Source: Ralstonia sp. ASV6 (GTDB taxonomy: Bacteria > Pseudomonadota > Gammaproteobacteria > Burkholderiales > Burkholderiaceae). From it: DNA of 61,365 nt. The notes beneath the pieces were generated by a model, which searched no databases, had not been told where the DNA came from, and worked only from the letters and a program-made list of their open reading frames with translations. Positions within the stretch are counted from its first letter, which is position 1. Each line of letters opens with the position of its first letter. The translations under genes were made by a program, and so were the position numbers. The DNA lies in NCBI RefSeq assembly GCF_016429285.1, contig NZ_JAELUI010000009.1, positions 1 through 61,365 on the forward strand, given 5' to 3'. Of the stretch, positions 27,525-36,759 are shown in pieces.

Positions 27525-27559
27525 CACCCTGCGAGCGGGCCACCCTCGCAGGGTGTTTT
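27525..27559 (+). terminator. Terminator of the RND operon
   Basis: CACCCTGCGAG (27525-27535) pairs perfectly over 11 bp with CTCGCAGGGTG (27545-27555), followed by TTTTC. Confidence 0.9.
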
Positions 27560-27701
27560 CTTTCTAGCGAGGCAGTGCGTCGGTCTCTCTTATGCAAAAA
27601 ACGATGAACATTCCCTGAAACCATTCGTTCCCCGTACAAGGCCCGCTCGGTAGTCTTGCTCCTATCCAAATCCATAAGACGTAAGAAACGGAGCCAGCAA
27701 G

Positions 27702-28709
27702 ATGATTCGCAAGTTTGTCTTCAACACCATCGCGGCTGCCATCGTGGCGGGGGGAACTGTAGGTGCGCACGCGGCAACGACGCTGCTGAACGTGTCGTAT
27801 GACCCGACGCGCGAACTGTACAAAGAGATCAACACCGAATTCGCCAAGAAATGGAAGGCCGAAACAGGTGAAGACATCACCCTGCGTGCCTCGCACGGTG
27901 GTTCGGGCAAGCAGGCACGCTCGGTCATCGATGGCCTGGAAGCCGACGTGGTGACACTGGCGCTTGGCTACGACATCGACGCCATTGCCGAGCGCGGCCT
28001 GACCGCCAAGGACTGGCAGAAGCGTCTGCCGAACAATGCCTCGCCGTACACGTCCACCATCGTGTTCCTGGTGCGCAAGGGCAACCCGAAGGGCATCAAG
28101 GACTGGAACGACCTCGTCAAGCCGGGCATTGCCGTCATCACGCCCAACCCGAAGACCTCGGGCGGCGCACGCTGGAACTACCTTGCCGCCTGGGCCTATG
28201 CGCTCAAGCAGCCGGGCGGTTCGGACGGAGCGGCCCGCGACTTCGTGCAGAAACTCTACAAGAACGTGCCGGTGCTGGATTCGGGCGCACGTGGTGCAAC
28301 GACCACCTTCACGGAACGCGGGATTGGCGATGTGCTGATCGCGTGGGAAGACGAAGCACTGCTGGCCTCGCGCGTAGAGGGCAAGGACAAATTTGACGTG
28401 GTGGTGCCGTCGATCTCCATCCTGGCGGAGCCGCCGGTGGCGGTGGTGGACAAGGTGGCCGACAAGAAGGGCACACGCAAGGCCGCGGAGGCGTACCTCA
28501 AGTTCCTGTACACGCCGCAAGGGCAGGAGATTGGCGCGAAGAATTTCTATCGCCCGACCGACCCGGCCGTGGCCAAGAAGCACGAGAGCGAATTCCCGAA
28601 GGTGAAGCTGGTGACCATCGACGATACGTTCGGCGGCTGGCAGAAGGCGCAGAAGACGCACTTTGCTGATGGTGGTCAGTTTGACCAGCTCTATCAACCG
28701 GGCAAGTAA
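27702..28709 (+). CDS. sbp: Sulfate/thiosulfate-binding periplasmic protein
   Basis: A 335-residue solute-binding protein with a signal peptide cleaved after about residue 24 (AHA-ATT). The blocks [21 protein letters not shown] and [18 protein letters not shown] are those of Sbp/CysP. It delivers sulfate to a CysTWA transporter, whose genes lie about 8 kb downstream. The upstream region has a CATAAGACGTAAG patch similar to the CATAAGA patch before cysT. That could mark CysB-family control, but no consensus was confirmed. Confidence 0.94.
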   Translation: MIRKFVFNTIAAAIVAGGTVGAHAATTLLNVSYDPTRELYKEINTEFAKKWKAETGEDITLRASHGGSGKQARSVIDGLEADVVTLALGYDIDAIAERGLTAKDWQKRLPNNASPYTSTIVFLVRKGNPKGIKDWNDLVKPGIAVITPNPKTSGGARWNYLAAWAYALKQPGGSDGAARDFVQKLYKNVPVLDSGARGATTTFTERGIGDVLIAWEDEALLASRVEGKDKFDVVVPSISILAEPPVAVVDKVADKKGTRKAAEAYLKFLYTPQGQEIGAKNFYRPTDPAVAKKHESEFPKVKLVTIDDTFGGWQKAQKTHFADGGQFDQLYQPGK

Positions 28710-28748
28710 AACCCACGCAACGTGTAACGACTCCAGGCGATCCGCATC

Positions 28749-29372
28749 ATGAGCATCCTGACCATCTCCGGCAGCCCTTCGGCGCAATCGCGGTCTGCGC
28801 GCCTGCTGGGCCACGTGCGTGCACAGCTTGAGCGCGCTGGCGAGTCGGCGGACCACCTGGACCTGCGCGGCCTGCCAGCCGATGCGCTGCTGGGCGCGCA
28901 GGTCTCCAACCCCGCCATTGCCGATGCGGTGGCGCGGGTGGAGGGGGCTGCTGTGGTGATTCTCGCCACGCCGGTCTACAAGGCGGCCTACAGCGGCCTG
29001 CTCAAAACGTTTCTTGATCTGCTGCCGCAGAGCGGGCTGCGCGACAAGGTCGTGCTGCCGATCGCCACCGGCGGCAGCCTCGCCCACACGCTGGCGATTG
29101 ACTATGCGCTGCGCCCGGTGCTGACGGCACTCGCGGCGCGTTCGATCCTGCCCGGCATCTTTGCGGTCGATTCGCAGATCGTCGTGGCCGACGATGGCGT
29201 GGTGGTTGACCCACAACTGCAACAGCGTCTCGATGACGGTGTGGAGCGTGTGCACCAGGCGCTTGCGCTGGCACGGCATCCCGCTGTTGCGCAGGTGATC
29301 GTCTCCAGCCGCAGCGCGGTGCGCGCCACGTTCCAGACCGCCGGCGCGGAACGAATGCGATGTCTGGCCTGA
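28749..29372 (+). CDS. ssuE: NADPH-dependent FMN reductase
   Basis: A 207-residue flavodoxin-fold reductase that supplies reduced FMN to the monooxygenase SsuD. It has the N-terminal GSPSAQSRS phosphate loop, ATPVYKAAYSGLLKTFLD and the LPIATGGS block. A gap of 39 bp separates it from sbp. The C-terminal 30 residues extend beyond the flavodoxin fold. It is the first of the sulfonate-use genes that run to ssuB. Confidence 0.93.
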   Translation: MSILTISGSPSAQSRSARLLGHVRAQLERAGESADHLDLRGLPADALLGAQVSNPAIADAVARVEGAAVVILATPVYKAAYSGLLKTFLDLLPQSGLRDKVVLPIATGGSLAHTLAIDYALRPVLTALAARSILPGIFAVDSQIVVADDGVVVDPQLQQRLDDGVERVHQALALARHPAVAQVIVSSRSAVRATFQTAGAERMRCLA

Positions 29373-29477
29373 TGCGCTGAACGCGCGTCGCTCGCTCTCG
29401 ACGTTTTCCGTTGTTGTCATGCCGCGCAGCGCCTGCGCGCGGATCGTGCCGCCCCACCATCCTGTATCGACCAAGCC

Positions 29478-30476
29478 ATGAAGAATCATTCGCCCCTGCG
29501 CAGGACCCTGACCATCGCCGCCACGCTGCTCGCCACGTTGGGCGCCCCCGCCGCATTTGCCAACAGCGATGCACCGCCACCGACGGCTGCAAAGCAACTC
29601 CGCATCGGCTATCAGAAATACGGCACGCTGACGGTGCTCAAGGCGCGCGGCACGCTGGAAAAGCGCCTCGCTGCGCAAGGCATCGAAGTGAAGTGGACCG
29701 AGTTTCCCGCTGGCCCGCAGTTGCTCGAAGGTCTGAACGTGGGCGCCATCGACTTCGGCACCACTGGTGAAGCGCCGACGATCTTCGCGCTGGCTGCCGG
29801 CGCGCATCTCGTCTACGTCGGCAACCAGCCGCCCGCACCGGCAGGCGAGGCGATCATCGTGCCGAAGAATTCGCCGCTCAAGAGCGTGGCAGACCTGAAA
29901 GGCAAGCGCGTCGCCTTCAACAAGGGCTCGAACGTGCATTACCTGCTGGTCAAGCTGCTGGAGAAGGCCAACGTGCCCTACAGCGACATCCAGCCCGTCT
30001 ACCTGACGCCCGCAGATGCGCGTGCCGCCTTTGAGCGTGGCGCCGTTGATGCCTGGGTGATCTGGGACCCGTTCTTTGCTGCTGCCGAGCATCAACTTGG
30101 CGCACGCGTGCTGGCCGACGGCACGGGCGTGGTCAACAACTCGCAGTACTTCCTGGCGTCAAAGGGCTACGCGACTGCGCGGCCCGATGTGCTGAACATC
30201 GTGCTCGATGAGTTGAAGAAGACCGACTCGTGGGCAGCGGCCAACCCGAAGGACGTGACGACCATTCTCGGTCCGCAACTGGGCCTGGAGCCTGCCGTGG
30301 TGGCCCGCTCGGTTTCGCGCATTGCTTACGGCATCCAGCCTGTCGGTGCCGAAGCGCTGGCCGATCAGCAACGTATTGCCGATACCTTCCACGTGCTCAA
30401 GCTGATCCCGCGTCCGGTGAAGGTGGCGGACTCCGCCTGGAACCCGCAGCCCGCCACGCAGCAAGCCGCACGCTGA
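29478..30476 (+). CDS. ssuA: Sulfonate ABC transporter substrate-binding protein, copy 1
   Basis: A 332-residue periplasmic protein with a Sec-type signal peptide (about residues 1-29). It has the SsuA blocks LRIGYQKYGTL, EFPAGPQLLEGLN, TTGEAPTIFA and the PADARAAFERGAVDAW motif. It should capture aliphatic sulfonates for SsuBC. A paralog follows after 5 bp. Reading the two together, many blocks match, so they arose by tandem duplication but have diverged, probably in substrate range. Confidence 0.92.
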   Translation: MKNHSPLRRTLTIAATLLATLGAPAAFANSDAPPPTAAKQLRIGYQKYGTLTVLKARGTLEKRLAAQGIEVKWTEFPAGPQLLEGLNVGAIDFGTTGEAPTIFALAAGAHLVYVGNQPPAPAGEAIIVPKNSPLKSVADLKGKRVAFNKGSNVHYLLVKLLEKANVPYSDIQPVYLTPADARAAFERGAVDAWVIWDPFFAAAEHQLGARVLADGTGVVNNSQYFLASKGYATARPDVLNIVLDELKKTDSWAAANPKDVTTILGPQLGLEPAVVARSVSRIAYGIQPVGAEALADQQRIADTFHVLKLIPRPVKVADSAWNPQPATQQAAR

Positions 30477-30481
30477 TCGCC

Positions 30482-31504
30482 ATGACCATTGATATTCAAC
30501 GCCGCCGCTTGCTGACAGCCTCTGCGGCTGGTGTATCGCTGGCTGCGCTCGGTTCGGTAGCCCATGCTGCAAACACGACGGGCGCACCCGCGAATCTGCC
30601 GAAGATCACGCCGCCTGCACAGTTGCGTATCGGCTTTCAGAAGAGTGCGGTCAACCTCGTCATCGTCAAGGAAACCCGCGCGCTGGAGCAGCGCTTTCCT
30701 GACACGAAGGTGAGCTGGCTGGAGTTTCCGGCTGGGCCGCAACAGCTGGAAGCGTTGTCCGCCGGCAGCCTGGATCTGGCCATCACCGGCGATACGCCGC
30801 CCGTGTTCGCGCAGGCGGCTGGCAAGGACTTGCGCTACGTAGGCGTGGAGCCGCCCAAGCCGGACAGCTCGGCCATCCTCGTGCCGCAGGGCTCGCCGCT
30901 CAAGACGCTGGCCGATTTGAAGGGCAAGCGTGTGGCGCTGCAGAAGGGCTCCAGCGCGCATTTCCTGATCGTGCGCGGGCTGCAGAAGGGCGGGCTGACC
31001 TTTGCCGACATCCAGCCCGTGTATCTGACGCCTGCCGATGCGCGTGCCGCCTTCGAGCGCGGTGCGGTGGATGCCTGGGGCATCTGGGACCCGTACTACG
31101 CCGCCACAGAACTGGCCATCAAGCCGCGCGTGCTGGCCACGGGGCGCGGGCTGTCGTCCAACAACTCGTTCTACTTTGCGCCGACGGCCTTTACCGAACG
31201 GCATGGCGACACGCTTGCCGCCATCTTTGCCGAGCTCTCGCGTGCAGACCGCCTCGTACAGGAGAACCGCAAGGAGGCGGCGCAGCGCATTGCCGATTTC
31301 TCGGGCCTCTCGCTGGCGACGGTGCATCTGTTCCTCTCGCGCCGGCCGCCGTCACCGGTGCGCCCGGTCACGCCCGAGGCAATTGCCGAGCAGCAGCGCG
31401 TGGCCGATGCCTTCCAGGGGCTCGGGCTGATTCCGCGTGCGGTCAAGCCGGTGGAAATCGTCTGGCATCCGACACCAGCGCAACTGGCCATCGCTCGCGC
31501 ATAA
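30482..31504 (+). CDS. ssuA: Sulfonate ABC transporter substrate-binding protein, copy 2 (Tat-type signal)
   Basis: A 340-residue paralog of the preceding SsuA, starting at the ATG at 30482. Its signal begins with QRRRLLTAS followed by a mildly hydrophobic stretch, which fits a twin-arginine signal, whereas copy 1 looks Sec-dependent. The ligand-site blocks LRIGFQKSAVNL, EFPAGPQQLEAL and AITGDTPPVFA are kept. A 24-residue stretch near residue 180 is identical to copy 1. It lies 39 bp before ssuD in the same operon. Confidence 0.9.
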   Translation: MTIDIQRRRLLTASAAGVSLAALGSVAHAANTTGAPANLPKITPPAQLRIGFQKSAVNLVIVKETRALEQRFPDTKVSWLEFPAGPQQLEALSAGSLDLAITGDTPPVFAQAAGKDLRYVGVEPPKPDSSAILVPQGSPLKTLADLKGKRVALQKGSSAHFLIVRGLQKGGLTFADIQPVYLTPADARAAFERGAVDAWGIWDPYYAATELAIKPRVLATGRGLSSNNSFYFAPTAFTERHGDTLAAIFAELSRADRLVQENRKEAAQRIADFSGLSLATVHLFLSRRPPSPVRPVTPEAIAEQQRVADAFQGLGLIPRAVKPVEIVWHPTPAQLAIARA

Positions 31505-31543
31505 CTGCGCTGCACAGAGCAGAACACATTCCAAGGAGTCGTC

Positions 31544-32707
31544 ATGCAAGTCTTCTGGTTCATCCCCACCCACGGCGACAGCCGCTACCTCGGTACCGCC
31601 GAAGGTGCACGCCAGGTGGATCACACCTATCTGCAGCAGGTGGCCGTGGCTGCCGACACGCTGGGCTACGAGGGCGTGCTGATCCCTACGGGGCGCTCGT
31701 GCGAAGACCCGTGGATCGTTGCGGCCAGCCTGATTCCGGTGACGAAGCGCCTGCGCTTTCTGGTGGCAGTGCGCCCAGGGCTGATGGCACCGACGCTGGC
31801 TGCACGCATGGCTGCTACGTACGACCGCCTCTCGCAAGGTCGCCTGCTGGTGAACCTGGTCACTGGCGGTGACCCGGCCGAGTTGGAGGGCGATGGGCTG
31901 TTTCTCAATCACGCGGAACGTTACGAAGCCTCGGAAGAATTCATCCGCATCTGGCGCGAGACGCTGGCTGCGAGCCATGAGGGCGCGGCGCTGGACTACA
32001 CCGGCAAGCACCTCAGCGTGAAGGGTGCCAAGGTGCTGTACCCACCAGTGCAGCGGCCACATCCGCCGGTGTACTTCGGTGGCTCGTCGGAAGCCGCGCA
32101 TGAACTGGCGGCCGAGCAGGTCGACACCTATCTCACCTGGGGCGAACCGCCTGCCGCCGTGGCCGAGAAGCTGGCCGACGTGCGCAAGCGTGCCGCCAAG
32201 CATGGCCGCACGGTGCGCTTCGGCATCCGCCTGCACGTGATCGTGCGCGAGACCGAAGAGGAAGCGTGGGCAGCAGCCGACAAGCTCATCAGCAAGCTGG
32301 ATGACGACACCGTTGCTCGCGCGCAGGAGGCCTTCCGCAAGATGGATTCGGCCGGCCAGCAGCGCATGGCCGCCCTGCACGCCAACGGCGTCAAACGCAC
32401 CCGCGCCGATCTGGAGATCAGCCCGAACCTGTGGGCCGGCGTGGGCCTGGTGCGCGGTGGTGCAGGCACCGCACTGGTGGGCGATCCGGAAACCGTGGCC
32501 GCCCGCATGAAGGAATACGCTGACCTGGGTATCGACACGTTCGTGCTCTCCGGCTATCCGCATCTGGAAGAGGCATACCGCTTTGCCGAACTGGTGTTCC
32601 CGCTGCTGCCGCGCTCGGTGCGCGACAAGCTGCCGGGCAACGTGCTGAACGGGCCGTTTGGCGAGGTGATCGCCACCGGCATCGTGCCGCGCGTGGCGGC
32701 AAGCTGA
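31544..32707 (+). CDS. ssuD: FMNH2-dependent alkanesulfonate monooxygenase
   Basis: A 387-residue bacterial luciferase-fold enzyme that cleaves alkanesulfonates to aldehyde and sulfite with reduced FMN from SsuE and oxygen. The N-terminal [15 protein letters not shown] and the blocks [26 protein letters not shown] and NLVTGGDP are characteristic of SsuD. AAGGAG precedes the ATG. Length matches the E. coli enzyme (about 380). Confidence 0.96.
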   Translation: MQVFWFIPTHGDSRYLGTAEGARQVDHTYLQQVAVAADTLGYEGVLIPTGRSCEDPWIVAASLIPVTKRLRFLVAVRPGLMAPTLAARMAATYDRLSQGRLLVNLVTGGDPAELEGDGLFLNHAERYEASEEFIRIWRETLAASHEGAALDYTGKHLSVKGAKVLYPPVQRPHPPVYFGGSSEAAHELAAEQVDTYLTWGEPPAAVAEKLADVRKRAAKHGRTVRFGIRLHVIVRETEEEAWAAADKLISKLDDDTVARAQEAFRKMDSAGQQRMAALHANGVKRTRADLEISPNLWAGVGLVRGGAGTALVGDPETVAARMKEYADLGIDTFVLSGYPHLEEAYRFAELVFPLLPRSVRDKLPGNVLNGPFGEVIATGIVPRVAAS

Positions 32708-32717
32708 AGGGGTGGGT

Positions 32718-33524
32718 ATGGCATCCAAATCGACAACGAAAGCCAACGCCTTCGTGCGCGCAGCGCGCCAGCGTCTGGCGCCGTGGATCGTGCCGCTTCT
32801 GCTGCTGGTGTTGTGGCAGGCGTCGGCGCAATGGGGTTGGCTGTCGAACCGCATCCTGCCGGCGCCGCTGGACGTGGCTAAATCCGCCATTGCACTGGCG
32901 CGGTCGGGCGAGCTGTGGACGCACGTGGCTGTGAGCACGTGGCGCGCGCTGCTGGGCTTTGCGATTGGCGGTTCGCTCGGGTTGGCGCTGGGGCTGCTGA
33001 CCGGCACCTTCCGCACCGCCGAGACACTGCTCGACACCACGCTGCAGATGGTCCGCAACATCCCCGTGCTGGCGCTGATTCCTCTGGTGATCCTGTGGTT
33101 CGGCATTGATGAGTCGGCCAAGCTGTTCCTGGTGTCGCTGGGTGTGTTCTTCCCGATCTACCTGAACACGTATCACGGCATCCGATCGGTCGATCCGGCG
33201 TTGGTGGAGATGGCGCGCAGCTACGGCCTGTCGCGCGCGCAGCTCTATCGCGAGGTCATCCTGCCCGGCGCGCTGCCGCAGATCCTAGTGGGTGTGCGGT
33301 TCTCGCTGGGGCTGATGTGGGTGACGCTGATCGTGGCGGAAACGGTGTCCGCGCAAGCCGGCATCGGCTACATGACGATGAATGCGCGCGAGTTTCTGCA
33401 GACCGACGTGGTGCTGCTCGGCATCCTGCTCTACGCGCTGCTGGGCAAGCTGGCTGATTTGTTGTCACGGGCGTTGGAGCGCTTCTGGCTGCGCTGGCAC
33501 CCCGGTTATCAGGTCGTGGCCTGA
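32718..33524 (+). CDS. ssuC: Sulfonate ABC transporter permease
   Basis: A 268-residue inner-membrane protein with about six helices and the binding-protein-dependent permease EAA-type loop ([24 protein letters not shown]). It forms the channel for sulfonates with SsuB. The ATG at 32718 follows AAGGGG. A GTG two codons upstream is an alternative. ssuB follows after 10 bp. Confidence 0.94.
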   Translation: MASKSTTKANAFVRAARQRLAPWIVPLLLLVLWQASAQWGWLSNRILPAPLDVAKSAIALARSGELWTHVAVSTWRALLGFAIGGSLGLALGLLTGTFRTAETLLDTTLQMVRNIPVLALIPLVILWFGIDESAKLFLVSLGVFFPIYLNTYHGIRSVDPALVEMARSYGLSRAQLYREVILPGALPQILVGVRFSLGLMWVTLIVAETVSAQAGIGYMTMNAREFLQTDVVLLGILLYALLGKLADLLSRALERFWLRWHPGYQVVA

Positions 33525-33534
33525 GGAGAACCCC

Positions 33535-34389
33535 ATGCAAAGCAACGCGACCGAACAGGCAGAGCTGGAACGCGTAGAGCACCACGGCACTGCGCTACAT
33601 ATCGAACACGTCGTCAAACGCTACGGCGATCGTGAAGTGCTGCACGGCATCGATCTGGAGATCACGCCGGGCGAGTTTGTCGTTATCGTCGGGCGCAGCG
33701 GCTGCGGCAAGAGCACGCTGCTGCGGCTGATTGCCGGGCTGGAAGGCATTGATGACGGCCACCTGCGCCGCGACGGCGAAACGGAAGGCGGCTTGCACGA
33801 CGATGCGCGTGTGATGTTTCAGGATGCACGCCTGCTGCCATGGAAGAAGGTGCTCGACAACGTGGCACTGGGCGTGCCGAAAGCGCAACGTGCACAGGCT
33901 GCCGAGGTGCTCGCGCAGGTAGGCCTGGCCGAGCGTGCTGGCGAGTGGCCGGCACGACTGTCGGGTGGGCAACGCCAGCGTGTGGCCCTGGCCCGCGCAC
34001 TGGTGCACCGCCCACGCCTGCTGCTGCTCGACGAGCCGCTGGGCGCGCTCGATGCGCTCACCCGCATCGACATGCAGAACCTGATCGAGGGCCTGTGGCA
34101 GCGCCTGGGCTTTACCGCGGTGTTGGTCACGCACGACGTGGCCGAGGCGGTGGCGCTGGCAGACCGTGTGGTGCTGATCGAAGACGGCCGCATCGCGCTG
34201 GACGAACGCATCGATCTGCCGCGCCCGCGCCACCGGGGTTCGCCCGCATTTGCACGGCTGGAAGAGGCCATTCTCAACCGTGTGATGCAGCGCAAGATCG
34301 ACCCGAATGAAGTGACCGATGTGCGTTCGCACACGGCGTGGGCATCACCCTTTGATGTATCGGCCACAGCGGTGCGCTGGGCGGTGTAA
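33535..34389 (+). CDS. ssuB: Sulfonate ABC transporter ATP-binding protein
   Basis: A 284-residue ATPase of the nitrate/sulfonate/taurine class. It has Walker [11 protein letters not shown]-loop FQDARLLPW, signature LSGGQRQR, Walker [10 protein letters not shown] and the switch His in VTHD. The ATG at 33535 has GAGGAG upstream. About 30 C-terminal residues (from IDPNEVTD) extend beyond the usual SsuB end. It closes the ssu set before the molbindin gene. Confidence 0.95.
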   Translation: MQSNATEQAELERVEHHGTALHIEHVVKRYGDREVLHGIDLEITPGEFVVIVGRSGCGKSTLLRLIAGLEGIDDGHLRRDGETEGGLHDDARVMFQDARLLPWKKVLDNVALGVPKAQRAQAAEVLAQVGLAERAGEWPARLSGGQRQRVALARALVHRPRLLLLDEPLGALDALTRIDMQNLIEGLWQRLGFTAVLVTHDVAEAVALADRVVLIEDGRIALDERIDLPRPRHRGSPAFARLEEAILNRVMQRKIDPNEVTDVRSHTAWASPFDVSATAVRWAV

Positions 34390-34462
34390 GCAAGCGAAAC
34401 CGGTTCTCCTGAAAACATTCATTGGCACGTAGTGCCGTTGTCATCTAATAAGGATCATCATC

Positions 34463-34678
34463 ATGAGCATTCAAGCGATTAACGTACGCAACCAGTTTCG
34501 CGGGCAGATCAAGGAGATCATCCGGGGCGACGTGCTCTCGGAGATCGACGTGGAGACCCCGGCCGGCATCGTCACTTCGGTCATCACCACGCGCTCGGTC
34601 GACAGTCTCGGCCTCAAGATCGGCAGTGAAGTGGTTGCCCTAGTGAAGGCGACAGAAGTGTCGATCGCCAAGCTGTAA
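34463..34678 (+). CDS. Molbindin-like TOBE/Mop domain protein
   Basis: A 71-residue single Mop domain, with NQFRGQIKEIIRGDV, the SVITTRSVDSLGL loop and the end ALVKATEVSIAKL. Molbindins bind molybdate, and related oxyanions such as tungstate, as oligomers. TAAGGA lies 12 bp upstream of the ATG, a rather long spacing. It follows ssuB after 73 bp. Its stop codon touches the left arm of the 270-bp palindromic element. Why an oxyanion store lies in a sulfonate operon is unclear; sulfate and molybdate are chemically alike. Confidence 0.88.
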   Translation: MSIQAINVRNQFRGQIKEIIRGDVLSEIDVETPAGIVTSVITTRSVDSLGLKIGSEVVALVKATEVSIAKL

Positions 34679-34946
34679 GAGCCTGTTCGGCCCTTAAACG
34701 GGAGATGCGTTCGTCTCAAAAAGGTTTGCGTGGTAGGCGCGGGCCGCCGCCCTTAGTCTTCTAAGGGCAAGGGCCGCAACGCCCCACGCGGGCCTTTTTG
34801 AGACGAACCCTCCGGGAAGCTATCCAAAAAGCCGCATGGCCGCGTTGTGGCTCGCTTATGTGGCAGGCCACACCGCGCTCGCCACGCCTTGCCCTGCGAC
34901 TTTTTGGATAGCTTCGCACTCCCGTTTAAGGGCCGAACAGGCTCTT
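34677..34946. repeat. 270-bp compound palindromic element (MITE-like)
   Basis: An outer perfect 28-bp inverted repeat (34677-34704 with 34919-34946) encloses two separate long hairpins. Hairpin 1 pairs 34710-34724 with 34793-34807 (15 bp), then GCGTGG with CCACGC, and at its tip GCCCTTAG with CTAAGGGC. Hairpin 2 pairs 34816-34831 with 34900-34915 (16 bp). Both inner arms carry an AAAAAG/CTTTTT end. The unit can fold into a three-way junction. It encodes nothing recognisable. No clear target-site duplication was seen. It looks like a mobile non-autonomous repeat, and it may also act as a bidirectional terminator between mop and the EAL gene. Confidence 0.8.
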
Positions 34947-34985
34947 GGGGGAGGAGACGGCGACCCACACAAGGAGCCCCATCCC

Positions 34986-35882
34986 ATGAGTCTCATGCAC
35001 ACCACCGCACTCGCACAATTTCTCGGTACCCTGCCGAGCGCGCCGACGCCGGACCGCCAGCTGTGGCGCGACGCCAGCGGCCGCGTGCAGGGCCAGTTCT
35101 TCCACAGCTCGCTCACCAGCCTGTTTGAACCGGTCTGGCAGCTTGCCGCTGACGGCACGCTGGCGCTCGCCGGCCACGAAGCGCTCATGCGCACGTGGAC
35201 GCGCGACGGCGATCTGGGTCTGAACCCGTGGAAGCTGTTCTCGCTGGCGTCGGATGACAGCACGCTGGTGGAACTCGATCGCCTGTGCCGACTGGTGCAT
35301 ACGCTCAACTACTTTGCCCGTACCGATGCGCGGCGGCTGGTCGTGAACGTGCACGGCCGCTTGCTGGCAGCGGTGGCAGCGGACCACGGCAAGGCGTTCC
35401 ATCGTGCAGTGACGGCGCTGGGGCTGTCGCCGGAGCAGTTCGTCATCCAGGTGCCATCCACGGCCAATGACGATCTGGGCCTGCTGCTGTTCGTGGTGGA
35501 CAACTACCGGCGCAATGGCTTTGCCGTGGCGGTGCAGGCTTCGGACCCGGCGGAAGCGGGCGCGTTGCTCGTGCATGCCAAGCCCGCGTATCTGAAGCTC
35601 GATGCGCGGCGCAATTGGGTGACGCGGCACGTGGTGTCGCTGGCCGATTCGGCGCGCGAGCTGGGTGTCACGCTGACCTTGCGCCGCTGCGAGCGCCCGA
35701 GCGACCTGGAACTGGCGCGTGCTGCCGGTATCACCCACGTGCAGGGCAGCGTGTTGCCCGGCGCCGAGCCGGAGCCTGTGGCTGCGCCCGAGCCCTTGGT
35801 GCTGGCGACATCCGCGCGCGCACCGATGGCGCAGGCGCCGCTGGTGCAGCAGCAATGCGCGGGTTTTTCTCTCATTGAATAG
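34986..35882 (+). CDS. Degenerate EAL-domain protein
   Basis: A 298-residue cytoplasmic protein with an EAL-type domain from about residue 40 to 275 and a Pro/Ala-rich tail. The EAL triplet is kept (Glu65 in HEALMR), as are Asn121 (VVNVHGRL) and Lys204 (AYLKLD). The second catalytic Glu is replaced in FVIQVPST, and the DD pair that binds metal is replaced by VQASD. It is therefore unlikely to cut c-di-GMP and may bind it or a protein partner instead. The start at 34986 follows AAGGAG. It lies between the sulfonate and sulfate uptake genes. Confidence 0.82.
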   Translation: MSLMHTTALAQFLGTLPSAPTPDRQLWRDASGRVQGQFFHSSLTSLFEPVWQLAADGTLALAGHEALMRTWTRDGDLGLNPWKLFSLASDDSTLVELDRLCRLVHTLNYFARTDARRLVVNVHGRLLAAVAADHGKAFHRAVTALGLSPEQFVIQVPSTANDDLGLLLFVVDNYRRNGFAVAVQASDPAEAGALLVHAKPAYLKLDARRNWVTRHVVSLADSARELGVTLTLRRCERPSDLELARAAGITHVQGSVLPGAEPEPVAAPEPLVLATSARAPMAQAPLVQQQCAGFSLIE

Positions 35883-35926
35883 CGGCCTCGCCGGGTCACC
35901 CGGCAGGCGGCCCCAAGGAAGGTTTC

Positions 35927-36640
35927 ATGGCACGCAGCGCATTGGCAACTTCGCCCGATACCTCGCCGGGCAAACGCGCGACGCGCGATTGGCACTGGCC
36001 GGCCGATGTGGCGATCGTCACGGTGCCCGGTCTGCATGGCAGCGGCCCAGGACACTGGCAGACACGCTGGGAGGCGCGCTTTCCAGAATGGCGCCGCGTC
36101 GAACAGACGGATTGGTCGACCCCCGAGCTGCCGCGCTGGTCTGCGCGCGTGGGTGAAACGGTGCGCGCTACGTTGGCCGAGCGTGCGACATCTCGCCAGA
36201 AGCGCCGGGTGATTCTTGTGGCGCATAGCTTCGGCTGCCTGGCGTCGATTCATTGGGCCACCCAGGCGCACGAGGCACGTGAGGCGCGCGATTCGATCGC
36301 CGGCATCCTGCTCGTTGCGCCGGCGGATCCGGACAAGTTTGGTGTGCGCGATCTGCTGCCGCAGCGTACCTTGCCGTTTCCCGCCGTGCTCGTTGCCAGC
36401 CGCAACGACCCGTGGATGCCGCATTGCTACGCGGTCGACTGGGGCTCGCGCTGGGGCGTCGAGTTGGTCGATGCCGGGGCGGCCGGCCACATCAATGCTG
36501 ATTCCAACCTGGGTGAATGGGAGGCTGGCCTTGCATTGCTCGATCGCCTGATCGGCCGGGCATGTGCACAAGACACCACCCGCGACGGTGCAGACTGGCA
36601 AGCCCAGTGGGATGTCTTACCGAGCACTCCTTATATCTAA
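35927..36640 (+). CDS. RBBP9/YdeN-type serine hydrolase
   Basis: A 237-residue alpha/beta hydrolase of the RBBP9/YdeN family. PGLHGSGPGHWQ gives the oxyanion region, the nucleophile Ser is in AHSFGCLA, the Asp in SRNDPW and the His in AGHINAD. The substrate of such bacterial enzymes is not known. AAGGAAG precedes the ATG. It lies between the EAL-like gene and cysT, in a conserved-looking sulfur neighbourhood. Confidence 0.85.
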   Translation: MARSALATSPDTSPGKRATRDWHWPADVAIVTVPGLHGSGPGHWQTRWEARFPEWRRVEQTDWSTPELPRWSARVGETVRATLAERATSRQKRRVILVAHSFGCLASIHWATQAHEAREARDSIAGILLVAPADPDKFGVRDLLPQRTLPFPAVLVASRNDPWMPHCYAVDWGSRWGVELVDAGAAGHINADSNLGEWEAGLALLDRLIGRACAQDTTRDGADWQAQWDVLPSTPYI

Positions 36641-36714
36641 AACGATGATGTACATGCGCAAATATTCGTTTTCGTCATAAGAACAGTTCGCCACAATGGG
36701 TTCATCTGCATATC

Positions 36715-36746
36715 GGCCGCAGTGTTTTTGCTCTGCGGCCATTTTT
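36715..36746 (+). terminator. Terminator-like hairpin directly before cysT
   Basis: GGCCGCAG (36715-36722) pairs perfectly with CTGCGGCC (36733-36740), followed by ATTTTT to 36746. It ends only 14 bp before the cysT start codon, too close for a cysT promoter downstream of it. It must therefore lie in the cysT leader, as an attenuator or a leaky terminator of the hydrolase gene, unless cysT is leaderless. Confidence 0.7.
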
Positions 36747-36759
36747 ATCGGTTGCGCTG

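Noticed and set aside
27564-30095. A long antisense frame over sbp, ssuE and ssuA
   Set aside because: It spans three well-supported genes and their gaps, has no recognisable domain, and is a composition artefact.
34420-34440. Sigma-54-like sequence (TTGGCAC...GCC) before the mop gene
   Set aside because: The GG and GC elements are two bases too close. The sequence is better read as a short GGCAC/GTGCC palindrome.
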